Shown piece by piece: positions 36,902-46,465 of a stretch of DNA of 64,000 nt. A model generated the notes under the pieces. That model had not been told where the DNA came from. It was given only the letters and a program-made list of their open reading frames with translations, and made no database searches. The stretch spans positions 1,128,261-1,192,260 of the forward strand of contig BFEA01000354.1 in NCBI GenBank assembly GCA_003427395.1, given 5' to 3'. Numbering within the stretch: position 1 is the first letter of the stretch; each line of letters begins with the position of its first letter. This DNA is from Chara braunii (Eukaryota; Streptophyta; Charophyceae; Charales; Characeae). The translations under genes and the position numbers were made by a program.

Positions 36902-38880
36902 AATAGATAGATGTATATATACATATTTCGCTCTGATACTTATGTGACGATATATCTATCTATCTCTACCCATTTATCCATCACCGCCCTCGCCCGTCTC
37001 TCTCCGTTTCCTCCGATCTCCTCACTTTTCCTACCCCACGCATTTCCTCTGCTCACTCCCGACAATCTCTTCATTTTCCGATGACCCTAGCTGTGCATTC
37101 TCCTGTCGCTGTCTACTTCCTATCGAAATCCAATATGCCAACGTCGCCTTCTTCCACACGTTGTTTACATGTGAATTGAAGTATATCTCAGTCCAGCGAG
37201 GCCGCTCTTTGCAGGATCATCCACATTCAAACTCTCCCGCGCAGGATCATCGTCAGCCATTTCGGCTCGCCTTAGCAAGTTTTACCATCCACACACACAA
37301 GTTTTGTGCAGGCCTGCTATTCACACGAGTCACGACATCGCGATATCGATCGACTAATCAATCTCTGAACAAATGAAATGTCTTTCAATGTTTCTGACCC
37401 GCAGTCTCACGTCGTGTGGTGACCAGTCCCGCCTCTCCCTTCCACGCCTTTCATTGGGCATCCTGCGACACCCTTCTGCCATTTCCGCCGCCTGCAACAA
37501 CCAGCTCAATGTGCACGCGGCAGCGATTCGTCCATTGTCTAACACACCTGCGCGTATCCGCTAAACAGAACCCTTTCGAAGCAAACCTACGACAATCTGC
37601 AGTCTATATCACGAACTAATGCCCGTCCCAAAACGCACAAGAGGCGATGCCCCTCCCAAAACACACAGGCGCTAATCGCGCTCTAGACGCGGAGGAGAAC
37701 ATACCTCCTGGCCTGTAAAAGCATGACGTGTTCCATGCGCGGAGGCTTCGCTAAGAGATCTGCATTACCCTGCACGACTCGGAAAGACTGATCGTGAAAT
37801 ACCTACTTGAAAATGCCGGAAATAAACGACTGCGACGTCCGCGCACAGCAAAGGCTTGGGGTAAATACCTGCTTGGGGTAAAAACCTGCTTGGGGTAAAT
37901 ACAGGCAAAAGCCCAGGAAAAAGGGCTGGTCGTAAAGAACGAGATATCGGCAAATGTATGAATGGGTTTCCGCTGCAAAACAAACCTGAAAAGGACAAGA
38001 CAACAAAAAGAAGGACGTCCGTACGAGGAGAAGAGAAAGGGATGAAGAGAAGACAAGGGTGAAGCAATTTAACATAGCTACATTCCATATCATTCATCGT
38101 TCAAAACTAGCAATTCAACTACAGCAATTTGTATGAAACCGGTAGACAACAAAGAGGCCCTGGTCGTCAGGAAGAAGAAACTGGTAAGGGGGGAGGGTGG
38201 GGAAGGGAGAAAGGAACTCAGAGCTGAACGAGGCGATCGATGAGCGCCGGATAAGCGAAGGGGAGAGACAGTGGGACAGGTTGTTGACATCCTGAAGCAG
38301 CTGAACACAGGAAATGACCAACCGTCAAGCTGTGAAGTCCTAGCTGATAAATACTTCCTCCATTGGCAAAATCAATGATACTTCCTCCATTGGCAAAATC
38401 AAAACTGAGCAACGGGCAAACAGGAGTAAGCGCGGGGGAGCTGGACGACGTGAAGCGAGGGGCACGGAGGGAGAGAGAGGGGGAAGGACTGGTGTAGGTA
38501 GGAGAAAAACAGAGGAGAGCGAAGAGAGAGAGAGAGAGAAGAGTTGGAGAAGCAGGGGGTCCTACCTGAGCGAAGTGGCCTGACACTCCACAGATCTTGC
38601 AGTTCAACTCTTCCTCCTTCCTCCTCTTCCAGTGCTTTTCGCTGGCTTTGGCCTTCGCCTCCCATCCCCTCGCCTCCCTGCTTGTGAAATCAGTCGGCAG
38701 AGCATTAGGATCACGCGGCCCTTCGTCATCCGAGTCATCGTCAGACGACGGGCCGGCCCGTTTCGTTGCCGCGGGGGCTGCCGGACGTGGGACAGGCTTA
38801 GGCGGGCCTTCATACTCCTTTCCATACACTGTGGCGAAGAAGTCATCATCGTCATCGTCTTCTATCTTAGGGTCCACCAT
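26543..38880 (-). CDS. Zinc knuckle (CCHC) and KH domain RNA-binding protein, 4 exons, 603 aa
   Basis: The coding sequence joins 38566-38880, 32224-32980, 29048-29217 and 26543-27112 (1812 nt with stop). All three introns obey GT-AG and phases agree. Domains in order: an acidic N-terminus with six or seven Asp in a row near residue 7; a CCHC knuckle C94-C97-H102-C107; a KH domain at about 118-192 with GTGG at 136-139; about nine Arg-Glu-Gly repeats from about 220; three DSLLG repeats; then a charged Gln/Arg/Met coiled coil and a Gly-rich tail ending SMYSSYV. One knuckle plus one KH domain points to single-stranded RNA binding, probably nuclear RNA processing. SF1/BBP splicing factors have the same two modules in the opposite order, so this is not a plain SF1 orthologue. 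No signal peptide or membrane segment is seen. The substrate is unknown. Confidence 0.85.
26856..26947 (-). repeat. 24-bp coding tandem repeat in exon 4
   Basis: GCAGCCATCTGCATCCTTTC recurs almost perfectly four times on the + strand. The 24-bp period keeps the reading frame and adds one MQMAAEER unit per copy, so copy number could vary without frameshift. Confidence 0.95.
27133..27518 (-). mobile_element. SINE-like insertion with 15-bp target-site duplication, in intron 3
   Basis: CCAGGGAGTGAGTAC (27133-27147) and CCAGGGAGCGAGTAC (27504-27518) match at 14 of 15 positions and flank a 356-bp insert. Read on the minus strand, the insert begins with a tRNA-like head: box A TAGCTCGGTTGG (27492-27481) and box B GCGTTCGATTCC (27450-27439), 30 nt apart. 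It ends with an A-rich tail (27170-27148) directly before the second duplicate. A TAGG tetranucleotide run lies at about 27208-27232. Head, tail and target duplication together are the hallmark of a tRNA-derived SINE mobilised by a LINE. Confidence 0.8.
28445..28516. repeat. (TG)n microsatellite in intron 3
   Basis: Perfect TG dinucleotides over 72 bp inside the intron between exons 3 and 4. Confidence 0.97.
29048..29217 (-). CDS. Exon 3: helical, Glu-rich linker
   Basis: The acceptor TTTACCAG ends at 29218. The exon completes a Gly codon split with exon 2 and encodes GSYAGAYGG, then PPQTLEELEQLFLQ and an acidic helix ending ARHRE. The donor GTACGT starts at 29047. At 170 nt it restores phase 0. 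High Glu/Leu/Arg content suggests a helix continuing into exon 4. Confidence 0.8.
29231..29370. repeat. 70-bp tandem duplication at the start of exon 3
   Basis: CGAGGTTAATAGTA at 29231 and 29301 begin two near-identical units ending CACACAGAC-like. The array is in intron 2 immediately upstream of the exon 3 acceptor in transcription order. Confidence 0.9.
29371..30300. other. Intron 2 DNA with GA-rich patch
   Basis: The + strand at 29820-29910 is GAAGAAG-rich. A 151-codon + strand frame at 29464-29919 is charged and low in complexity; I do not call it a gene. Confidence 0.45.
30301..30827. repeat. 219-bp tandem repeat in intron 2, 2.4 copies
   Basis: GATCTATGCCCGTTGTC at 30301, 30520 and 30739 begin two full units and an 89-bp partial unit. 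219 is a multiple of three, so frames stay open across units on both strands; this is a consequence of periodicity and not evidence of coding. Confidence 0.95.
32224..32980 (-). CDS. Exon 2: last knuckle cysteine, KH domain and Arg-Glu-Gly repeats
   Basis: The acceptor TTTGCAG at 32987-32981 leads directly into Gly-Cys, completing the knuckle. The KH fold follows: VVDKIRIKD, PRIIGTGGTVIQ with the GxxG loop, then FNVRITGPNRIVVLKG and a terminal helix. A (CCCTCC)-type minisatellite at about 32548-32640 encodes the REG repeats. Three DSLLG-containing repeats follow. The donor GTAAGA starts at 32223; the exon is 757 nt and ends in phase 1. Confidence 0.88.
32548..32640 (-). repeat. Coding minisatellite in exon 2 (Arg-Glu-Gly repeats)
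   Basis: CCCTCCCTTC-like nonamers on the + strand encode about nine REG repeats followed by RDG units on the minus strand. It is a simple-sequence expansion inside the protein between the KH domain and the DSLLG region. Confidence 0.9.
34326..34405. repeat. 40-bp tandem duplication with internal hairpin
   Basis: TTGCAGCCGCAGAGTACACA at 34326 and 34366 begin two near-identical units. CAGCCGC pairs with GCGGCTG inside each. Confidence 0.9.
35597..35627. repeat. (CT)n microsatellite in intron 1
   Basis: Perfect CT dinucleotides; a shorter run lies at 35281-35301. Confidence 0.95.
35650..35870. repeat. 121-bp tandem duplication in intron 1
   Basis: CAACAAACGAGGGGCTGTGA at 35674 and 35795 and CACTGACTCATCAGGAGG-like segments define two copies with few differences. 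Confidence 0.9.
36455..36900. repeat. Cluster of CT/GA microsatellites in intron 1
   Basis: CT runs lie at 36455-36495 and 36863-36900. Between them, interrupted CT (36630-36675) and GA (36680-36732) runs form an imperfect inverted pair around 36670. Confidence 0.9.
38566..38880 (-). CDS. Exon 1: acidic N-terminus and first three zinc-knuckle ligands
   Basis: The ATG at 38880 opens MVDPKIEDDDDDDFF and gives exactly 105 codons to the donor CAG|GTAGGA at 38565/38564. The exon ends after FAQ, having supplied C94, C97 and H102 of the knuckle CKICGVSGHFAQGC. The fourth ligand comes from exon 2. Upstream in-frame sequence is GA-microsatellite translation, which supports this ATG as the start. Confidence 0.85.
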
Positions 38881-38892
38881 TGAAGCTAAAAC

Positions 38893-38959
<67 letters not shown>

Positions 38960-39012
38960 CTGTGTGTGTCTGCGTTTCTCTTTAAGCCCTCTCTCTCTGT
39001 GTGAGCGCTCAG

Positions 39013-39055
<43 letters not shown>

Positions 39056-39060
39056 TTTGC
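38881..39060 (-). promoter_or_regulatory. GA-repeat leader/promoter-proximal region of the zinc knuckle/KH gene
   Basis: Two long runs that read (GA)n on the gene's strand lie at 38896-38955 and 39015-39052; the first begins only about 15 nt upstream of the ATG. GA repeats are known targets of plant BBR/BPC GAGA-binding proteins, so a regulatory role is plausible. The transcription start is not determined, and the repeat may be in the 5' UTR. Confidence 0.45.
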
Positions 39061-42000
39061 TCTCACCGCCCCGAAAGCCCCCTCCGCCTGCTGTTTCCTA
39101 GGATTCGATTGGCCTGCTAGACGAGCCGATCGATCGATAGTTCATACCTGACGGACTGAAAAGAGACACGGGAGAGACGGAAAAAAACCCCGATATCAGG
39201 GGCGCAAACAGAAGGAAAGCGAGTTCGATCACGACAGAACGTGAGGAACGACTAAAGCATAATGACAGGATCAGGAAGACGAGAAGCCGATCAAGAAGGG
39301 GCTAAACGTAAGCAGGAGATACTCTTACCTTATGCCTCTCTTTCCGGAGTTACAAGCCCTCTTACCTTCCCTTGTGTTGTCTCTCTCTTTACAGAGTGAA
39401 GACATTAATCCGGGTGCCAGTCAGCCATAGCCATAGTCATATCCAGAACCAGAGCAAGCCCCGCCCTGCCCTCCTCTCTGCTTCAAAGCTAGCAAGGATC
39501 AGGTTTGGGCCGCCCGGCTTCATTACTCACCATCTTACCGGTCGGGCGGGAAAGGCCGGCGGCGGCATTGCTTTTACCCTGCCAAAACATCGCAAGCGCC
39601 ACTCCATAAGCTCAATTTCCTCCTCCCCTCACACTACAAACATACCCATCTTTCCTCTCCCCCCTCGCTCACTGTATTTCTTGTTGCCCTCAGTTTTTCC
39701 TCTTTCCCCCCTCCCTTCTTCCCCTAACCCCCTCCTCCACGTTACTTGCTCACTCGCACTATGACATTATGCACACAGAAGTCAGTCGCTCAATCTTTGA
39801 GTTCGCTAGCAATTACGAATGTTAGTAGTCTCACACCATATAAATCATATTTATATAGACCGTTTAATCGCAAAAAGCAACAGAAATTTTAATAATAAAC
39901 CTATGCGCTCAATTCCCAGCGGTCTCTAGTCTGTTCCTTCCTTACATGCACACTGCCCGCTCAACACTTCCACTTCCACAGCAGACCCGCTCACTGCAAC
40001 TACAGTCGACCAATCACAGCGCCAGTACCAATACCTCATTTTTCGCCCACTTACCAGCTGATTATAGCCTGCGTAGTTCGTTGCGCCCTGCATCACGTTG
40101 CTGCTTTCCTCAGGTAATGAAACATACATAAGCCTCGTCGCCCGTTTTTACTTATCCGTTGTCACCATTCATCGTTACCGTTAATGGACTCAATGTCACC
40201 ATGGATCATTCTTATCGTCAATAGAAGCAAGCACGCACGCAAGAAAGCAAGCAGGCAAAAGGAGTTGTCGCAGATTCGGCGGACCTTCATTACCCCCAGG
40301 CGAAACCTGGCTTGCCTTCTCCGCCCCCCCCCCACCTCCCCTTCTCCCCCTCCATGCAACGCCGCTCGCCACTCATACCACGTCATCTCGCCGAAGGCCA
40401 CAACTTTTCAAGATCGCCATCTCGCCGAAGGCCACAACTACAGTTCAGGTTTAATAGGCCGAACAACAAGAGTGAATACTGTTCATCCACTTACCCTGTC
40501 TCTTACTACGACTCTTTCTCAGCTTGAATTACCTTAGTCGATCGTCTCCTAGCACACAGGTTATGTTACCGTAGTTCATTCATCGCTGCAACTTTTGACT
40601 TGTGGCTCGCTCGTTTAGCGGAAATCGCTATGAAGAAGAGCACGTACTCATCGGTATCGATCCTCTTCTTTTCACGTCAAAGATTAACGGAACATAATGC
40701 ACCATTTTCGACTTCTTAAAAAGGGCGACAGCCTTGAGATACGGTCGGTATCGAACTGACCGGCCCTCGGTAATTCCAGATTGTAATATTTTAGTCATTT
40801 GACTTCAGTGGAGTGTATTTCAACAGTTCAGGGGTGTACAAACTAAGCTAGGCCAGTTGGTATTTTTTCGACTTGTTGCTCGCTCTTTTGCCCGTAGTCT
40901 CCATGAAGAAGAATACGTTCTTATCGATATAACTATCGTTACCCTCTTCTTTTTAGGTCAAAGATTAACTAAACATAGACATACAAGTACTGCTGCAAAT
41001 CCGCTTTTCAAAGAATGAAAACGATCATAGCAGTCAGTTTTTCCCGGCAATACCAGAATGAAAACGATCACAGCAGAGTCTAGTAAGCAACGAAACAGCA
41101 TTACGACGACAAGGGTACACAGGTTCAGGTACCCCTCAGAGGCAGTAAGCCACCTCTTTACCGACCACAAGCAATACTCAACGCTGATGAGACGGCAAGG
41201 ACAGGAACGACAAAAAATTCGGTTGAGGACAAACAGCCCTTTTACCCTCCCCGCCCTTCCGTACTTGTGTCCTTTTTGTCGCCCAAGCACTTCAGTGAAG
41301 GATCCCTTCACCCGTACCCGCCCATAGCCTCGTCTACTCGATTGTTCCCCCCCGCCATAGTTATGGCCTTAAGGGATTCGAGAAACGCCATGAACGTCTC
41401 ATGGCACATCGGATACATCCCACAATACGCCATTGCGACCCTATCGTAGGTTGCACTGTATCCCGGAAGCAAGGATTAAAACTCTTCTCGATCTGCGAGT
41501 CTGGATAACAACGCATTTTGCTTCCGCAAAGGTATCCAACACAAAGAGACAACGCTGCCTTGCTCGACTAGGGGTGAATTCTCTATCCGTACGTGTGTCC
41601 GCCTACATGCGTGTATATGAGCGTGCGTGTGTGTTCAGGTGAGTCTGTGGGCGGATGTGGCTTGGCATGGCTGGGTATGGATGAGTGTGGCTGCGTGTGG
41701 ATGGGTGTGGATGGGTACGGGGGAGTCTTCTCGCCGCCATTTGGAGCAGAGGGACGAATGAGAGGCGCGAGGGGAGGGCATGGGAGGCAAGACAGACAAC
41801 CAACACCTGATTGTTTGTCTATATATTGAACAACGAGATGGGCAACAGCATAACTTAGGAAAAACAAGCCGGAGTAACCGCTAGTTCATAACACAAGAGG
41901 GCCTCGTTTTGCTACAAAAAGAACAAACGAGAAAAAAACAGGTGCACAGAACACAGCCCAGCCAACTAGGTTACTGCCCATGCAACAATAGACAGAGAGT

Positions 42001-43330
42001 AAGTAGCCATGTAACAAAGCACACAGAACGAATATGGTGAAAAGCGAGCAGGAAAACGGTCATCAAGACGAGAAAGACATTCATAAATTGAGCAATCGGA
42101 GAACAATACGCATTACATAGAGGTCAACGAGAGACTCTTCGAGACAGGCCACAAAAGATGTCACCAGAAACTCGGGATGACAGCAGGCAGAGCAAACTCG
42201 GAATCGGAAAACCGTCGACGTGTGTAACAGTCACTTCCAGTTAAACGACAGACGACAGATCAATGTGTAACAGGCGCCGCTGGAAAAAACTAGCAGAAGG
42301 TGCGCAAAAGTTTGGCAGCAGTTCACCGGGGGTCCGCCAGAGAGGTAGGCCCGAGGTTAGCAACAAGCAGCAGGAAGGGTAGCAGTCTAGACAATGAGCA
42401 GAAGGAGACCGTGCATACACGAAGAGACCGTTAGGAGACCCTGAGAATCATAAAGACGAGGAGGAGAAGAAGTCAGCCTTCCAGGGATCTAAACCCTAAT
42501 CCATGGGAGAGAAAACACGCACCTGAAGTAGGGCTGCCTGGATTCATTCGGCGGAGCTTAGGCACCCGGGCCCGAAGGCGGAGGCAGAGGCAATCGGAGG
42601 TAATCAAGCAACCACCACCTGAATCAAAAAGCCAACCATGCCCATCCCCTCCCTACCTATCCTCCCTCCTGCTCATCCTCTTCCGGCATCGCCCTATCTT
42701 TCCTCCTCTCCACACTCCTCCAGCGCCTCCCTATCTTCGCTCCCGCTCATCCTCCTCCCGCGCCTACCTCTCCGTCTCTCACGCATGTCCTATCGCCAGG
42801 AACTACGGGGCCCATAGAGGACACCTTCAGCAAGTAAGGAAGTAGCGGGCGAATTCCTACACTGCCGGAAGCGTCCTACCCGAGAATCCACTCGATGTGG
42901 AGGAAAAACGATTCAAGGCGACCCTTCCCTCACTCCATGGAACCGAGAGCTGACCCCGGCACCCGAGCTGAAGCCTGCTCGGCCGCGCCGAACCGTGAGC
43001 CGAACCACGCAGAAGCTACAACCCAGGACAAGCACAACGGCCACAAACCCGACACGGCGTATGCCAACTTGCGCTGTACCCCACTGCGCTCAGGCGGCGA
43101 GACCCCGTAATTCCATCGTTCGGGTCGAAAAACGAGACCTCCGCAAGATACGCCTTGCAGGGGATAAAACTCGACGAGTTTCTTGTCGCCAACCTTCCTC
43201 AACGAAAGGAAGCTTCAACTGTCATTCGGGCTTGAGCATACACTATTCCAGGGAAGTAATCTCGCGTTTCCGTCATCTTTGCGGCTGAGAATCAATCATC
43301 TCCATTTCCGCTTTCACTATATAATAACAC
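39061..43330. other. Intergenic DNA between the zinc knuckle/KH gene and the young LINE
   Basis: No coding sequence with recognisable domains is present. Repeats seen are a ~273-bp-period duplication at 40597-40975, the pair CATCTCGCCGAAGGCCACAA near 40382 and 40418, and GGATGGGTGTGG-like units at 41640-41720. A tRNA T-arm-like AGTTCGATACC lies on the minus strand near 40766 without a matching box A. Confidence 0.5.
40597..40975. repeat. Diverged direct repeat, period about 273 bp
   Basis: GACTTGT-GCTCGCTC at 40597 and 40870 is followed in both copies by ATGAAGAAGA, TCGATA/TCGGTATCGAT, CCTCTTCTTTT and GTCAAAGATTAAC. Copies differ by substitutions and small indels. Confidence 0.8.
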
Positions 43331-43457
43331 CGGGGTTAACCTTGCGTTGGCTACCACAAGGCGTGGGAAACAAAACCAGCAGGTTAAACCACCAGTACCT
43401 ACCGGTTGTCAAGGCCCGTGGCTCAGGCTACCGGTAGCCCGGTCATTGCCGATAGTA

Positions 43458-43565
43458 GCGCTACGTAGCGCATGGACCGCGCGGTTGCTACCGGTAGTAC
43501 ACAACGGGGGGGGGAAACGCCCGCTGGCGCTACGTAGCGCATGGACCGCGCGGTTGCTACCGGTA
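43458..43565 (+). repeat. 69-bp-period repeat with palindromes in the LINE leader
   Basis: GCGCTACGTAGCGCATGGAC begins at 43458 and 43527, and each copy continues to CGGTTGCTACCGGTA. GCGCTACGTAGCGC is a perfect 14-bp palindrome and TACCGGTA is another. Such leader monomers can act as internal promoters in some LINEs; that role here is inference. Confidence 0.8.
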
Positions 43566-43667
43566 ACGGGAGGCTAGGTTGGAGGAAGCCGCTACCACCA
43601 TGATAGTGGATCCGTAGGTGAGGACACCATCACCATCGTTACGACGATTGGACGGCCACCTGAAGTT

Positions 43668-44690
43668 GTGATGGAGACCAACCGCTCCCCCCCGGTGGGG
43701 CCGGAAGGTCAAACGGATGGAGAAGATGATCGAATTAGAGAGTTGGCTAGGCTATGTTATGAAGATGGCGTCCTTCCCTCTGGGGTTGATCCAGGGGAAA
43801 TGAGAGTAGAGGGACGGGAGGTTTTTTTCAAAGTCAACCCTATAATTGACCGAACGAAGATAGCTTGGCTCAAGGAACACACGGTAACAATGATTTTTTG
43901 GGAGGCCGCTCGCTTTCTCCCCAAAAAGGTGAAAGACGATATAATTCGTGCGTATGAAGATGAACGGGTCCAGGATGGTAGTTTTGACCCTTCCACCGTC
44001 AAACGTGGTCGGATTAAGATAGAGAGCCCAAACGTTGTGTCGTATGTCGCCAAAAATAGTGCTCTAGCATTATGGTTGGTCGAGAGAGGCACAGATAACA
44101 TTACACTAGGCTCCACCCGCTACGTTCTGGAGTTGAAGTCGTGGCTTACTAAAGCCCAGCTTCGAGAGCAGAGAAGGGTGGACGATGAGTCTGTCTTCTG
44201 GGTCATCGTTGTTCCAATCCCTTTAGACGCAATGTTCTATCTGGAGGCACACACCAGGAGGGTTATAGGACTCGTTCTTTTCACGCATCCTTCGGAGCCA
44301 GATCGCTGCAAACCAAAGTTAATTAACCTCAAGTTCGATATCGCTCCGGAAGCACGGGATAATATGAAAGACAAGATCTGGGTCGAGACGTGGGAAGGAG
44401 ACTCCCTCGAAGTAAGACTGGCGTCAACGTCAACTCCTAGGTGCCGCAGATGCAAGGCCTTTTTCCACATAGAGGCAGAGTGTCGAAGAGCAGGGACACA
44501 ACAACAACCGAATTCGAGTGCAACAACACAACAAGGAGGCAATCAAGGCCAACCAATGGGTCCGGCATACTCAGGCTCACTAGGGCCGAGAGTTCAAACC
44601 TCCCCTAGTGTCTCAAGAGTTGGACACCAATCACCGGCGCTGCAACCGTGGGTCATCCCTCCGTATGTCAATCCGACATTTCAGGCATGA
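43668..44690 (+). CDS. LINE ORF1 protein, CCHC zinc knuckle (truncated by a stop)
   Basis: This frame gives 340 residues. The N-terminal two thirds (about 20-250) resembles the nucleic-acid-binding ORF1 region of plant LINEs, often annotated DUF4283-like. A CCHC knuckle CRRCKAFFHIEAEC lies at 259-272 (C259, C262, H267, C272). A Gln/Gly/Pro-rich tail follows. The TGA at 44688 looks premature, because the same frame continues, after a second stop at about 44730, as a Gly/Pro/Gln-rich stretch to 45185. ORF1 proteins coat element RNA for retrotransposition. Fragments of the same protein occur at 15.0-15.5 kb. Confidence 0.8.
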   Translation: MMETNRSPPVGPEGQTDGEDDRIRELARLCYEDGVLPSGVDPGEMRVEGREVFFKVNPIIDRTKIAWLKEHTVTMIFWEAARFLPKKVKDDIIRAYEDERVQDGSFDPSTVKRGRIKIESPNVVSYVAKNSALALWLVERGTDNITLGSTRYVLELKSWLTKAQLREQRRVDDESVFWVIVVPIPLDAMFYLEAHTRRVIGLVLFTHPSEPDRCKPKLINLKFDIAPEARDNMKDKIWVETWEGDSLEVRLASTSTPRCRRCKAFFHIEAECRRAGTQQQPNSSATTQQGGNQGQPMGPAYSGSLGPRVQTSPSVSRVGHQSPALQPWVIPPYVNPTFQA

Positions 44691-44762
44691 CCCTATGGCC
44701 AGAGCTACGGTAACATTCCGATGCAACCTTAATACGATCTATATGGCCAGAACGGAGTCTCG

Positions 44763-45185
44763 GTGTTCGTACCATGGCTCCATCCAGGCGGAGGAATGCA
44801 AAGTGGCGCTCCCGGGGGAGGAGGACTTCCACCCCCTCCGGTATATCCAGGAGCGGGAATCGCACAAGCAGCAACAGGAGGGATGGGTCAACCTGGAATA
44901 CCAGAGGGACCGTCCCCAAGAGTTAACCAAGGAAACCAAGGAACAAACCAAGGAGTAACCAGATCAACGACGGTTGGAGTGGGTAGCGGTCAACAAGGTG
45001 AATTGCAGGTTCAGGGGAGGAGCACTCCTCCCCCTGGAGATGGAGAGCACAAAGACACTCGAACACGAAGTGATACGAGAGATAAGCAACGTCGCCTGAG
45101 CTTTGATGATGGGAACCCCTCTACCCCTTTGAGTGCGGGACGTGAACGATCCGAAGTACCGGTAGCATCATCAACGAACTCTTAA
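44763..45185 (+). pseudogene. Continuation of LINE ORF1 beyond premature stops
   Basis: It is in the same frame as the preceding ORF1 and separated from it by stops at 44688 and about 44730. The product is Gly/Pro/Gln-rich at first and then charged (DTRTRSDTRDKQRR). It is probably the original disordered C-terminus of ORF1, which would then have been about 505 residues. Confidence 0.6.
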
Positions 45186-45247
45186 GGCAAGATAAGAGAG
45201 GTCGGCACCCCAGGCAGTAAAACAACCAGAAGAAGAGCCCGGTCGCA

Positions 45248-45852
45248 TTGGGCCGAGGGCAATTGAAGAGTCTGGAGGAAAGACTTCTTCCTATACTATG
45301 CGTTGCTGTAAGAAATTCCTTCTGGATTCTTGCATGGATAGCACCTGATGGAACCACAAGATTAATCTCAATTCTATCTTCTGACCTTCTCATGCCTTCG
45401 GTGCTTGCAAACTCTATCTGTTCGGTGATTAGGGATAAATTCGTCTTTTGGCTGATTCCCGATTTCCTTATACCAAGATTTCTAATGGATCATCTGGTAG
45501 GGGGAGACAAGAAATTGAATTTTTTACTCCCCTAGCGGATGTCCACTTCGTACCAAGCCAGCTAGAATTGCTCAAAGCGGAAGCCCTTCGTTTGGTTCCC
45601 TTCTCTTGGCTCGTCGAGCCGAAAAGACAAGAACTTCGTCGGTTGAGAATTGACCCGGGCCTTTCGGTCGAATTCCTGTCGGAACTGGACGGGAAACTAG
45701 TTCGGGAAAAAAAGTTGATGTCTCAATTCATGAGGAAATCCCTTACAGGACCTTGGTTGGTGTCAGGTAATCATCAAACGTTGAATGGTTCACCATCGCG
45801 ATCGGATGCCTCAGTCCAATTAAGGGGCAACAACCCCAGGAATGAGCAATAG
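45248..45852 (+). pseudogene. Spacer between ORF1 and endonuclease, broken frame
   Basis: Two overlapping frames (45248-45535 and 45448-45852) encode unrecognised sequence, suggesting one original frame split by an indel. Its stop overlaps the next start in ATGAGCAATAG at 45842-45852, an arrangement compatible with coupled reinitiation in the intact element. That mechanism is inference. Confidence 0.5.
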
Positions 45853-46465
45853 GCTTGCCACCTGGAATGTTCGAGGCTTGGGGGATAGCGCAAGGAAATT
45901 CAAATGCGATCGCTTCAAAGCTTGGATCCATGATAACAAAATCCAGATAACGTGCCTAAAAAAAACTAAGCTAAGTGAAGAAAAAATAAATGCACTAGGC
46001 ACATGGTGGGACGGCCCCCAACTTTGGTCCCCAGCAGTAGGGTCCAAAGGAGGAGTGGCAATCCTCATACACAGAGGTCTGGATATGGAAATAGTAAATT
46101 ATAATATGGACCTTTGGGGTCGTTGGTCCTGGATCAAGATCTTTATAGGGGAGAAATCGTTGGTGATCGTTTCTATCTATGCGTCTGTTGATCAGTATGA
46201 ACGAGCTATTTTTTTCCGGGAGTTGCTGTACATTCTGCCGAATGCAGGTACTCTTATTTTAGTTGGAGACTATAATTCATCCCTGGACATTTCCTTGTCC
46301 AATCCAGCAGTACAAACTGCAATAGATAAACTGGCGCTGACTAACTTGATTGATGAATGTTGCCTCATCGATCCATATCGTCTTACCTATCTTGATAAAG
46401 TCGGATACACCTGGTTCTCTCACTGCATAAGGGATGTGGGAGTGATTCGCATGCGGTTAGACTAG
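45842..46465 (+). pseudogene. LINE ORF2 endonuclease domain (AP/EEP type), catalytically altered
   Basis: The frame opens MSNRLATWNVRGLG, the first endonuclease motif with Asn9. The second motif, normally QETKL, reads KKTKL here: the catalytic Glu is Lys41 (45962-45964). LVGDYNSSLD keeps the GD-N motif, and GYTWF precedes the usual SRLD-like IRMRLD. A stop at 46463-46465 ends the frame where family members continue into FLIS; FDHKPVCL further on replaces the usual SDH. The intact enzyme nicks target DNA. The Glu loss and the stop make this copy inactive. Confidence 0.85.

Larger units (their letters stand above)
32981..38565 (-). other. Intron 1 of the zinc knuckle/KH gene (5.6 kb)
   Basis: The intron separates the third and fourth ligands of the zinc knuckle. 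It contains direct repeats at 34326-34405 (40 bp) and 35650-35870 (121 bp), GTGCACCAG-rich repeats at 33775-34140, three GCTTGGGGTAAA units near 37855-37900 and several CT microsatellites. No extra exon is needed, because exon 1 and exon 2 join in phase and complete the knuckle. Confidence 0.75.

Noticed and set aside
40726-40790. tRNA gene or SINE on the minus strand
   Set aside because: Only a T-arm-like AGTTCGATACC is present; no box A at a suitable distance was found.
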